From assembly GCF_003386205.1 (NCBI RefSeq), contig NZ_QRDY01000021.1, positions 31,133-95,132 of the forward strand: DNA of 64,000 nucleotides. The letters are read 5' to 3'. The DNA is from Cohnella lupini (GTDB lineage: Bacteria; Bacillota; Bacilli; Paenibacillales; Paenibacillaceae). Within the stretch, counting starts at the first letter, position 1; each line of letters starts with the position of its first letter. A program made the translations under genes and the position numbers. Shown here piece by piece: positions 1 through 7,779 of this stretch. Below the pieces are notes generated by a model. It saw nothing but the letters and a program-made list of their open reading frames with translations. It had not been told where the DNA came from and did not search any database.

Positions 1-1475
1 ACGACGAAGAACTTGAAATGGAAGTACGTTACTTCCGGGAGCTTGTTCTTTTCGTCGCGCGGAAGTGGGGGAAGTCAACCTTCATTTCGGCGATTGCCGA
101 TTTCTTGTTAATGGCGGATGGCGAACCGGCTGCACAGGTTTGGTGTCTCGCTACCATGAAGACACAAGCGGCGATCGTGTACGAGAACGCGAAAGCCTTC
201 TTGCAATCGAGCGATGTCCTTACGCCTGCCGGAAATCCTAAGAAGCATTGGCGGACAAAGCGGGATAAGGATAACACTGAAATGCTGCTATTCCCGGCGA
301 AGAACAGCTTCATGAAAGCCGGAAGTAAGAACAGTGAGAATCAGGATGGACTTAACCCGCACGCGTACATCATTGACGAGCTGCACGCGATAAAGAACCG
401 CAATACGTATGACGTCTTCTCGTCCGCCCAGGGCGCTAGGACGCAACCGCTAGGCGTTATCATATCAACGTTCGGTTTCGTGCGTGAAGGGATTTTCGAT
501 AGTGTTTTGGAACGGTGCAAGAAAGTGTTGGCCGGGAAAAGCAAAGAACGAATATTCCCCATGATCTTTCGAATCGATGATGATGACGATCCGAGCGATC
601 GGACGTGTTGGATCAAAGCCAATCCCGGAGGGGACACGGCCCGACCAACAATGAGCTACCTCGAAGGCGAGTATCAGAAGGCGCTTGAAGATCCCGCGCA
701 AATGCCTTCCTTCCTTTCGAAGCATTTGAACAGAGCAAGCGGGTCATCGGTGATTTACTTCGAGTTGAGCGCGGTCGATAGCTGCTTGATTGACATGACC
801 GAGGATATGGTTCGAGACAAGTATGCGGTCGGCGGCGTGGATATGGCGGAAACAACGGATCTTTGTTGCGCGACGGCGACCATTCCATTCGGCGGAAAGC
901 TCTATGTTTTTCAAAAGTACTTCATTGCGCGGCAACGCATCGAGCAAAACAGCAAGGCGGATAAAATGGCTTATGAAAGTTTTTGTAGCACGGCAGCCGA
1001 AGACCTGTTAAACCATGAACTGCTTCATGTATGCGAGGGAAGCATGGTTAAGAAGTCGGATGTCACCGCTTGGTTCGTTGAATTAGCGACGACGTTTCAA
1101 GTCACGTTCTGGAAGATTGGTTATGACCGTTGGCACGGGGGCGATTGGGTTGACGACATGGAAGCAAACGGGTTCCCAAAGGAAAATGAAAATGGTCGCG
1201 GGGTAACATTCGCGGTTGCGATGGGGGCAAAGTCCTTGTCCGGACCGATGAAAGAAACGCGTTCATTGTTCGAGGATGTAGGCATTCAATTCAGCCGGCA
1301 CAACGGTTTATTCCGATGGTGCGTGACGAACACGGCCGCGAGGATTGACGTTAACAGCAACATTCAACCGGATAAATCAAAGAGCAAGGCACGTATCGAC
1401 GGATATGTGTCTTTTTTGATTTCGTATATCGCCTATAAAAAAGTAGCCGATCAGTTTGAAGAATATCAGCCGTAG
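1..1475 (+). CDS. Phage terminase large subunit (5' end cut by window)
   Basis: ATPase-nuclease that drives DNA packaging into the prohead. The frame is open to the window edge, so the true start lies upstream. Counting from the ATG at 18, a Walker A-like ARKWGKST is at about residues 13-20 and a Walker B IIDELHA at 118-124, the arrangement of the Terminase_1 family. A GVDMA segment near residue 273 begins the RNase H-like nuclease half. The 3' end runs into the portal gene with no real gap, as usual in a packaging operon. The visible 485 residues are slightly short of the usual 550 or so, which fits loss of the N-terminus at the edge. Confidence 0.93.
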   Translation, partial: DEELEMEVRYFRELVLFVARKWGKSTFISAIADFLLMADGEPAAQVWCLATMKTQAAIVYENAKAFLQSSDVLTPAGNPKKHWRTKRDKDNTEMLLFPAKNSFMKAGSKNSENQDGLNPHAYIIDELHAIKNRNTYDVFSSAQGARTQPLGVIISTFGFVREGIFDSVLERCKKVLAGKSKERIFPMIFRIDDDDDPSDRTCWIKANPGGDTARPTMSYLEGEYQKALEDPAQMPSFLSKHLNRASGSSVIYFELSAVDSCLIDMTEDMVRDKYAVGGVDMAETTDLCCATATIPFGGKLYVFQKYFIARQRIEQNSKADKMAYESFCSTAAEDLLNHELLHVCEGSMVKKSDVTAWFVELATTFQVTFWKIGYDRWHGGDWVDDMEANGFPKENENGRGVTFAVAMGAKSLSGPMKETRSLFEDVGIQFSRHNGLFRWCVTNTAARIDVNSNIQPDKSKSKARIDGYVSFLISYIAYKKVADQFEEYQP

Positions 1476-1488
1476 GGGAGGTGAGAAA

Positions 1489-2688
1489 TTGGGATTATTT
1501 CAGAGAGCCGCAAACTTTCTAGGGATCAGCTCGCAGCCAAAAGTTACGGCCGCGCAAGTCATTGATTTGTTGAATCGGGGATCTTCGATACTCAGTTTAG
1601 GCAAGGACTTGTACAACATTCCGGAGGTTCGAACGGCGATCAATTTCATAGCCGAAAAGGTCGGATCGGTTCCGTTCTATCATGCCCGGGCAGATAACGA
1701 TGGGAATGTTACGCAGTTAAATGACCACGTTCAGTATGTGCTTAGTGTACGGGCGAATCCGTACCAATCGCCGCAAGTGTTTTGGACGTATGCAATCACT
1801 CGGTTGATGCTTGCGAATAACGTCTACATCTTTCCGGATTGGGATGACAACGGAAATTTAAGGGCGCTATTTGTCTTGCCCTTTACGCAGCACACCTTCG
1901 AAGAAAAGGAAGGCGTTTTGCGAATCAAGTTCCCGGCGGCTGCAGGGTACGACTTTGCCTATGACGATATTATTCATTTGCAACGTTTCCCTACGCAGAA
2001 CGGAGGGGCGACGAGGCAAGCGACGAGCGGATATGTTCAGATCGTGAACACGCTCCAGGAACAAGCGGTCAAAGATAGCGAGAACAGCCAACGTATCGCC
2101 GCGCTCCTGATTAACAAGTCATCTCTTAAAGGCACGGACATGAAAAAGAAGCTCGAAGAATTCAAGGAGCTATTTCTCACGGCAGAAAATACGACCGGCT
2201 TCGGCATGATTGGCTCCGAGTTTGAAGTTCATGACCTTGACTTGAAAATGAGTCCGCTTAATAAGGACGTGCTGGAGACAATCGTAAATTACTTGTACAC
2301 CTACTTCGGGGGATCGAAAGCGATCTTTACGCATTCGGCGAACGAGTTGGAACACGAGCAATTTATCGATAACACAATCAAGCCGATTGTCTTTCAGATT
2401 GAAGAGGAATCGACGTACAAGCTATTTTCTTCCAAGGAGATCGGCCGCTTTCATAAAGTGCTTGCCGAACTAATTGACCTCGAAGTTAGCACATTAGGCG
2501 CGAAGACGACCTTCTTTAAGGAAATGCTTTTCGCTTCAGTTATGACGCGGAACGAGGTTAGAAAAAGAATCGGATTGCCGAAAGGCCCGCAGCAGTTGGA
2601 TGCGTACATGGAAAGCAAAAACTTCCAGACGCTTAAACCAGGCAGCTATACCGTGGAAGGAGGTGAGACGGATGAAACCGGAAAATAA
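1489..2688 (+). CDS. Phage portal protein (HK97 type)
   Basis: Forms the dodecameric channel at the capsid vertex through which DNA is packaged. About 399 residues, normal for HK97-type portals, with family-like text (YNIPEVRTAINFIAEKVGS near the start, a long helical stem region and an acidic C-terminus). I chose the TTG at 1489 because a strong GGGGAGGTGAG site ends four bases before it. A further in-frame TTG at 1456 has no ribosome site and overlaps the terminase gene. The position between terminase and protease is canonical. Confidence 0.92.
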   Translation: MGLFQRAANFLGISSQPKVTAAQVIDLLNRGSSILSLGKDLYNIPEVRTAINFIAEKVGSVPFYHARADNDGNVTQLNDHVQYVLSVRANPYQSPQVFWTYAITRLMLANNVYIFPDWDDNGNLRALFVLPFTQHTFEEKEGVLRIKFPAAAGYDFAYDDIIHLQRFPTQNGGATRQATSGYVQIVNTLQEQAVKDSENSQRIAALLINKSSLKGTDMKKKLEEFKELFLTAENTTGFGMIGSEFEVHDLDLKMSPLNKDVLETIVNYLYTYFGGSKAIFTHSANELEHEQFIDNTIKPIVFQIEEESTYKLFSSKEIGRFHKVLAELIDLEVSTLGAKTTFFKEMLFASVMTRNEVRKRIGLPKGPQQLDAYMESKNFQTLKPGSYTVEGGETDETGK

Positions 2689-3301
2689 GAAATCTCCCCT
2701 TGCGTCTCAATCCAAGAGGAAGCTTCGATACGACGATGATAAGGGGCGATTCCGAGCGATCGAAGAAGAGGTCGACGGCAGTAAAGTGCGCCGGCTTCGC
2801 GGGTATCCCATCCTATTCGGAGTTCTTGGAAGACCTTGGCGCGGTAGTGATTGGGTTGAAAAGGTAGACAAGGACGCATTAGCGGGCGTGGACTTTAGCA
2901 AGCTCGTTATCCTTTTGAACCACGAAACGACGTGGGTACTAGGACGCTACGGGAAGAACCTAACCGCAACCGTAGACGAAACGGGGCTATTTGTTGAGGT
3001 CACGCTCGGGAACACATGGATTGATGATTATGTGTTCGACCGCGTTGAAAAGGAACTCATCGACGGCATGTCTTTTTGGTTTGATAACAACGCGATTATC
3101 GCCAGTGATTGGACGAATAAAATCGATGTCGTTGTCAAAATCAACGAAGTGTATGAGGTTAGCTTAGTGACCTTCCCGGCTTATGACGAGACGGTCGTAA
3201 TTGCGGAAGTCGTCGCAGAAAATGCGGACGAGTTGGAAGCTGAACCAGAAGAAAATGAATTAATGAAAGATACTTTAATCAATTTGATTGCTCAATTATA
3301 A
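2672..3301 (+). CDS. HK97 prohead protease (peptidase S78)
   Basis: Serine protease that matures the capsid by removing the scaffold segment of the major capsid protein. 209 residues from the ATG at 2672, which follows GGAAGGAGGTGAG. The catalytic His lies in LLNHE (H84) and the Ser in MSFWF (S134), matching the NH and MS motifs of the S78 family. The C-terminus is acidic. The gene sits between portal and capsid, and its stop is about 13 bases before the capsid start, so the two are probably cotranscribed. Confidence 0.92.
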   Translation: MKPENKKSPLASQSKRKLRYDDDKGRFRAIEEEVDGSKVRRLRGYPILFGVLGRPWRGSDWVEKVDKDALAGVDFSKLVILLNHETTWVLGRYGKNLTATVDETGLFVEVTLGNTWIDDYVFDRVEKELIDGMSFWFDNNAIIASDWTNKIDVVVKINEVYEVSLVTFPAYDETVVIAEVVAENADELEAEPEENELMKDTLINLIAQL

Positions 3302-3314
3302 GGGGGACTTTCCA

Positions 3315-4532
3315 ATGAAAATGACTCACAAGCAAGCGGCCGAATTGAAACGCGAAAAAACCGAGCTTGAACAGAAACGTTTGGCCTTGAAAGATAAGGT
3401 CAAAAATCACCGGGACGTCACGACGGAAGAGCTGAACGCAACGGTCGACCAACTACGCACATTAGCGGAGCAGATCGACGAGATCAATGTACAGCTTGCC
3501 GATGCACCAGAAGCAGAAAAAAGAGGGGGAATGGGTGTGAAGACGATCGAATTGAATGAGGAGAATTTCCGCAGCTCCGACAAATACCGGGATGCTTTTT
3601 TCCGGAGTTACATCACGCGTTCCGTTTCTACGGAAGACGCGGAAATCATGGATCTTGGTAAGCGAGCCATTACCGACATGAACGGTGGAAGCGTGACGAG
3701 TGGGGCGGCCTTCCTTGTACCGCAAACGACGCTCAACGTCATTCAATCCGTCATTACGAAGTATGGTCAAGTATACGCCGCTGTGACGAAGTACGGCTTC
3801 ACAGGAGACGTAACCCTTCCGATCGGTACGGCCGGGGCGACAACCGATAACGGCGACGGCACAGTGACACTTAACTTCGCATTCACCGAAGCGAGGATTG
3901 CGCAATCCGCAGTCGTGGCAACGATCAAAGTCAAGAATTTGCTACTTAAAAACAGCATTTCCGCGCTTGAGACGTTCCTCGCTACGGAAATGGGTAAATA
4001 TCTCGGCGTGTACCTGGATAACGCAGTTATCAATGGCGACGGCGCCGGTGGTTCCTTCACGGGTATCGTTCCTGCTATCACGGTTGCACCTTCCCAAAAG
4101 CAAACCTATTCCGCAATGGATTGGGGCAAGCTCATGGACATTGAGGGAGATGTCGATAGCCCATACGGCGACGATGCGGTGTTTATCATGCGTCGGAAAA
4201 CTTTCTTCAATCGCTTCCGGAAAATGACGGACGCGGGCGGAGCGCCTATCACAACGACGATTCCGGTCGTCACTGGAAACGGCAAAACAAAGTTCTTCCT
4301 TGATGGTCATGAAGTTATGTTCACGACCGCAATGGCGCTCGATGATATCTTGTTCGGAGATATCAAGCAATACATCGTCAACGAGTCCCAGGATATCGTG
4401 ATTGAATCCTCTAGTGTCGGCGATAACTCGTTCGGTAAGGATGAAACAATGTGGCGCGGTAAGGTGTATAGCGGCGGTACACCAATGTTTGCTAAAGAAA
4501 CGTTCACGTTGTGGGGCTATTCCGCAGTTTAA
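3315..4532 (+). CDS. HK97-fold major capsid protein
   Basis: Main shell protein, 405 residues from the ATG at 3315 behind AGGGGGACTT. The first 70 or so residues are charged and predicted coiled coil (KREKTELEQKRLALKD), the delta/scaffold domain removed by the upstream protease. The rest reads as an HK97-fold capsid (GAAFLVPQTTLNVIQSVI, then KNLLLKNSISALETFLATEMGK, and a C-terminal GTPMFAKETF strand). Cleavage probably falls near residue 100, but I cannot place it exactly. Confidence 0.93.
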   Translation: MKMTHKQAAELKREKTELEQKRLALKDKVKNHRDVTTEELNATVDQLRTLAEQIDEINVQLADAPEAEKRGGMGVKTIELNEENFRSSDKYRDAFFRSYITRSVSTEDAEIMDLGKRAITDMNGGSVTSGAAFLVPQTTLNVIQSVITKYGQVYAAVTKYGFTGDVTLPIGTAGATTDNGDGTVTLNFAFTEARIAQSAVVATIKVKNLLLKNSISALETFLATEMGKYLGVYLDNAVINGDGAGGSFTGIVPAITVAPSQKQTYSAMDWGKLMDIEGDVDSPYGDDAVFIMRRKTFFNRFRKMTDAGGAPITTTIPVVTGNGKTKFFLDGHEVMFTTAMALDDILFGDIKQYIVNESQDIVIESSSVGDNSFGKDETMWRGKVYSGGTPMFAKETFTLWGYSAV

Positions 4533-4547
4533 CGAAGGGGTGACCGC

Positions 4548-4769
4548 ATGAAACGATCAGATAAAAAAACGCCCGATGCCGTAATGGTGGAGGGCGTTGA
4601 TCTTTCTAAAAAGGCAGATCAAACCGTTATGATTTGGAAGGCTACACGGCCATTGACCGACAGAGAACACGAACAATTGTCGGATAGATTACGTTATGAA
4701 TCTGAAAAAACGGGAATCAACATTGTGTTGGTTCCTTTTTCAGTTGAAGTAGGTGTCAGCGCTGAGTGA
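4548..4769 (+). CDS. Small phage protein between capsid and connector genes
   Basis: 73-residue hydrophilic protein starting at ATG 4548 behind GAAGGGGTGACC. No recognised domain. The sequence alternates charged stretches (SDKKTPDAVMVEGVDLSKK) with a helical part (DREHEQLSDRLRYESEK) and a hydrophobic strand (INIVLVPF). It overlaps the next gene by 17 bases, so it belongs to the head operon. Small genes at this place are common in siphoviruses; function unknown. Confidence 0.7.
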   Translation: MKRSDKKTPDAVMVEGVDLSKKADQTVMIWKATRPLTDREHEQLSDRLRYESEKTGINIVLVPFSVEVGVSAE

Positions 4770-5037
4770 CGACGAATTGCTTGAGAAGGTAAAGACGGGC
4801 CTTAGCATTACGGGAACGGCGAGTGACGCGAATATCAGACTAAAGATCATTGCCGTTAAGGGGTTCATGCTTAACGCGGGGATCACGATCGAACAGATCG
4901 AAAGTGATCTTGGCGTCGTCACGCTCACGATAGGCGTATCCGATCTTTGGAATGTAAATTCCGGTGAAGTCGATTTCTCCAATGCGTTTAAGACGATCCT
5001 TATTCCGCAGCTCCAAGCGGTTAGCCTGGAGGGATGA
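4753..5037 (+). CDS. Phage head-tail connector protein (gp6-like)
   Basis: 94 residues from a GTG at 4753. Mostly helical, with the DDELLEKVKTGLSITG start and KIIAVKGFMLNAGI pattern of the gp6/gp15-type adaptor that docks under the portal ring. It lies in the canonical slot after the capsid gene and before the head-closure gene. The start is not certain, because the ribosome site (AAGTAG) is weak and translation may be coupled to the preceding overlapping gene. Confidence 0.7.
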   Translation: MSALSDDELLEKVKTGLSITGTASDANIRLKIIAVKGFMLNAGITIEQIESDLGVVTLTIGVSDLWNVNSGEVDFSNAFKTILIPQLQAVSLEG

Positions 5038-5040
5038 CAG

Positions 5041-5349
5041 TTGGGACAGACGCGAAGAGACAGTTTAATCGAATTGATTTCTTATACAGACGGCATAAGC
5101 GAAATGAGAGATCCCATTAGGGTGCCTGTTAAACGCGCGGTGTTCGCGGACGAAAAGTCCGTGCGGCAATCTGAATCCTATCAAGCTGCCGCCGTTGGTC
5201 TGAAAGCGGAGGTCATGTTTGTGATATGGCCCAATGAATATGAGGGTGAAACTGACCTTGAATTCAACGGGAAACTGTATTCCGTTATACGGACTTTCAA
5301 AAGGGACGTTCGGGATCTAGAAATCATTTGTATTGAATCGAAAGGGTGA
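5041..5349 (+). CDS. Phage head closure / head-tail adaptor protein
   Basis: 102 residues from TTG 5041 behind GGAGGGATGACAG. Resembles the SPP1 gp16 / Phage_H_T_join family: small beta-rich protein with an invariant-looking YEGETDLEFNGKLYSVIRTF segment. It would plug the portal channel and join head to tail. The order (connector, closure, gp10-like, tail completion, tube) supports the call. Confidence 0.78.
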   Translation: MGQTRRDSLIELISYTDGISEMRDPIRVPVKRAVFADEKSVRQSESYQAAAVGLKAEVMFVIWPNEYEGETDLEFNGKLYSVIRTFKRDVRDLEIICIESKG

Positions 5350-5355
5350 TATTTG

Positions 5356-5799
5356 ATGCCAGTACCTCCAGCCGTTCGAATTAGAAGGGATGGCGTCGAA
5401 TATCTCTCGAACGTCGAGCGTGCCAAATACCTCATACGAGAACTGACACGCGCAGCTCTCCGCGACAGCGGGAAGTTGATTCGTAATCGCGCATTGAACG
5501 AGGTTCGAAAGCTGAAAGGGTTCAGGCGAGGTAAGCGTCCACTTAGAGCCTTTCAAACTTGGGTCAAAGCGCGCGAGGGCGTCCTCGTTGTCGGGATAAA
5601 ACACGACACGTGGTACGGCGTTCAGCAGGAGCTAGGGACAAGTAAACAACCCAAGCGAGCGATTCTAACGAATGCGGTCATGAACAATATCAGCGACATT
5701 CGCCGGATTCAAGGGGTTTATTTAAGCTCCATTGAGGACGAGAACCGCGCCCTAGGACTCATTGATGAAGATGACGAGGGGGTTGGCGATGAGCAGTAA
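5356..5799 (+). CDS. HK97 gp10-like head-tail joining protein
   Basis: 147 residues, basic N-terminal half. The pattern RELTRAALRDSGKLIRNRALNEVRKLKGFRRGK followed by GVQQELGTSKQPKR fits the HK97 gp10 family of connector/tail-completion proteins. I prefer ATG 5356 over the adjacent TTG 5353. The acidic C-terminus overlaps the next gene's start by 11 bases. Confidence 0.78.
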   Translation: MPVPPAVRIRRDGVEYLSNVERAKYLIRELTRAALRDSGKLIRNRALNEVRKLKGFRRGKRPLRAFQTWVKAREGVLVVGIKHDTWYGVQQELGTSKQPKRAILTNAVMNNISDIRRIQGVYLSSIEDENRALGLIDEDDEGVGDEQ

Positions 5800-6172
5800 C
5801 AGCGTCATTGAAATCCGCAAGGTGGTTGGTGCAAGGTTGGCGGAGATTCATCCCGAGGTGTATTACGAGTTTGCCGATGATAAGGCGCAATTCCCATATC
5901 TCGTTTTCGACCTTCCGAATTCGTTCGATGACGGGACGTACGAGAATTTCGTCATGGACATCGACGGTTGGGATGCGCCAAAGGGCGGGGACACCATGCC
6001 GCTTGAATTGATGATGGCTGCAGCGGACGCCGTTATTCATCGGCAGATCATTCGCGTTCCTGGTATGGCGTTCATCATGTACCGCGAAAATCGGTTATCG
6101 CCTCCGGACGATGACAAGAAGATCCGACGCAGGAAAATCATTTATCAAATTAGAACATTTACGGGAGGTTAA
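5789..6172 (+). CDS. Phage tail completion / tail terminator-like protein
   Basis: 127 residues from ATG 5789, preceded by GAGGGGGTTGGCG inside the end of the previous gene. Position (directly before the tail tube gene), length and pattern (EVYYEFADDKAQFPYLVFDLP) match the gp17/tail-terminator class that caps the tail tube. No catalytic motif expected. The assignment rests mainly on synteny and general resemblance. Confidence 0.65.
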   Translation: MSSNSVIEIRKVVGARLAEIHPEVYYEFADDKAQFPYLVFDLPNSFDDGTYENFVMDIDGWDAPKGGDTMPLELMMAAADAVIHRQIIRVPGMAFIMYRENRLSPPDDDKKIRRRKIIYQIRTFTGG

Positions 6173-6175
6173 ATC

Positions 6176-7060
6176 ATGCCAGTACAATCGGGATTTACAG
6201 AAAACACAGCGGAACATTTGATTTTTGATGCCGGTGCATTCTACAAGAACTATAATCCTGTAACCGGGGTCGGAACGCTTATCGGTGCAACGCGCGGGGG
6301 TGGCGAATTCGTTGCAAAACCAACTATTCGACCGATAGAAATCGACGGCGTAAAGGGTCGCGCAAAGGGACTCAATGTAATCGACGCTTGGGATGTCTCC
6401 ATTAAGGCAAACTTGATTGAGATTACGCCGGAGATTTTGCGCGTTGCGCTTTCTACGGGCGAAGTAAATACGACAGATCCCGTGTACGATGTCGTGACGG
6501 CCAAAAATACGATCGAGATCGCCGATTACATTGATAACATCGCTTGGATTGGTCGATTGTCGGGCAGTAATAACCCGGTAGTCATCATCATTTACAATGC
6601 GCTGAACACCGAGGGCGTCACATTGACGACTGCGGATAAAGCCGAAAGCGTCCTTCCAATCACGTTCTTTGCGCATTACGATGCAAGTGACTTGGACACG
6701 GTGCCTTTCAAGATTTACTATCCGAAGCTTTCAACGGATACCGTAAATCCAACCGTCGTGACGGTTCCGGCTGATGCGGCGACAGCGATCGCGACAACTG
6801 CGAATATCGTTTGGACATTTAACGAGGCGATTCAGCCGGCGGCCGTTAGTCCTGCGAACTTCTTCTTAATGAAAGCGCTGGACGGAACGCTTGTACCTGG
6901 ATCGCTCGCGCTTAATGCCGCGAGAACCGTTGTCACGCTTGATCCTACTGCAAATATGACGGCGGCGACTGCCTACATCGCGACAGTGACCAAGAACGTC
7001 AAGGATTTGAACGGGAATGCTTTAATCGACAATGTCATTACGAATTTCACAACCGCCTAA
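6176..7060 (+). CDS. Major tail (tube) protein with C-terminal Ig-like domain
   Basis: 294 residues from ATG 6176 behind GGGAGG. Residues 1 to about 185 form the tube domain. From about residue 188 (NPTVVTVPADAATAI) to the end the text matches a bacterial Ig-like Big_5/SbsA domain: WTFNEAIQPAAVSPANFFL, then ARTVVTLDP, ATAYIATVTKNVKDLNGN and a final FTTA. Ig-like additions on tube proteins decorate the tail surface and are thought to bind cell-surface carbohydrate. The tube is made in many copies, so the domain would be displayed along the whole tail. Confidence 0.88.
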   Translation: MPVQSGFTENTAEHLIFDAGAFYKNYNPVTGVGTLIGATRGGGEFVAKPTIRPIEIDGVKGRAKGLNVIDAWDVSIKANLIEITPEILRVALSTGEVNTTDPVYDVVTAKNTIEIADYIDNIAWIGRLSGSNNPVVIIIYNALNTEGVTLTTADKAESVLPITFFAHYDASDLDTVPFKIYYPKLSTDTVNPTVVTVPADAATAIATTANIVWTFNEAIQPAAVSPANFFLMKALDGTLVPGSLALNAARTVVTLDPTANMTAATAYIATVTKNVKDLNGNALIDNVITNFTTA

Positions 7061-7076
7061 TTTTTCAAATACAGAG

Positions 7077-7102
7077 GAGCGTCCTTTAGCCAGGGCGCTC
7101 TT
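7077..7102 (+). terminator. Hairpin after tail tube gene
   Basis: Stem GAGCG-T-CCT with AGG-G-CGCTC around a TTAGCC loop, just after the tube stop codon and before the chaperone gene. No long T run follows, so it is at most a leaky terminator or an RNA-stability hairpin. That would help keep tube protein more abundant than the downstream products. Confidence 0.4.
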
Positions 7103-7122
7103 ACTCATGGGAGGAAAGCGCA

Positions 7123-7479
7123 TTGGAAAACGAATTGGTTCTACGAAAGCTTAAAACGAAGGACATTTTCCCTATTTCCCGGATTCTGAAAAAGATAGGA
7201 ATCAGCCAGCATTTGAAGCAATTGGCAAGCGGGATCAAAGCAGAAAAAAACGCCGCTGACGAAAAAGCGGCACAAATGAAAGTCGGAATTGAGATGCTCA
7301 CGATCGTTTTCGAAAATCTGCATTTGGCTGAGAAGGACGTGAACGATCTACTCGCGGACCTTGTCGGTATGAAGCCGGAAGATTTCGCCGAACTAGAGAT
7401 CGGAGATTTCCTAAAAGTCATCGTGAAGCTCAAGGATCAAGAAGGTATATCCGATTTTTTGCAATCGGCCAGCAAGTAG
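7123..7479 (+). CDS. Tail assembly chaperone, short product (gpG-like)
   Basis: 118 residues from TTG 7123 behind ATGGGAGGAAAG. Helical, charged protein between the tube and tape measure genes, the invariant place of the G/GT chaperones that coat the tape measure during tail assembly. Its last codons contain the slippery heptamer T TTT TTG at 7455-7461 in the correct phase, so a fraction of ribosomes should continue into the -1 frame and make the longer product. Confidence 0.83.
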   Translation: MENELVLRKLKTKDIFPISRILKKIGISQHLKQLASGIKAEKNAADEKAAQMKVGIEMLTIVFENLHLAEKDVNDLLADLVGMKPEDFAELEIGDFLKVIVKLKDQEGISDFLQSASK

Positions 7480-7775
7480 ACGAATTCGAAATCATGGACT
7501 TACTGCTTAATCGGTATAGCCAGATCGAATATGTGCTATCGGCTGATTTTGAGGTTGGTGTCGGACTGATTAATAAGGCGATGGAGAAGGCGGACGAGAA
7601 ACGGAAATGGGAAATGTGGCTCGCTCAATATCCACAAATGACGAAGGAAAGCTACATCTCCTTTGAAGACTTCCATAACCGCAGCTCCCGTAAAACTTCG
7701 ACCGAACCCCAAAAGTCGAAAACCGAAATTCTAGACGATGTTTCGACCATTATGCAAATGATGAAAGGCGGGTGA
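7123..7775 (+). CDS. Tail assembly chaperone, -1 frameshift product (gpGT-like)
   Basis: The downstream frame (ATG at 7494 to stop 7775) lacks a ribosome binding site, and it is open without a stop back to the slip site at 7455-7461. A -1 shift on T TTT TTG would give about 113 residues of the short product joined to 104 residues of the second frame, beginning AIGQQVDEFEIMDLL, 217 in all. This mirrors lambda gpG/gpGT. The T part carries a helical YSQIEYVLSADFEVG segment. The shift is inferred from sequence. Confidence 0.75.
7455..7461 (+). promoter_or_regulatory. -1 ribosomal frameshift slip site
   Basis: T TTT TTG read as GAT TTT TTG in the zero frame fits the X XXY YYZ rule for tandem -1 slippage. 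It lies six codons before the zero-frame stop at 7477-7479, with the -1 frame open on both sides of it up to the next gene's end at 7775. Confidence 0.78.
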
Positions 7776-7779
7776 GGGC

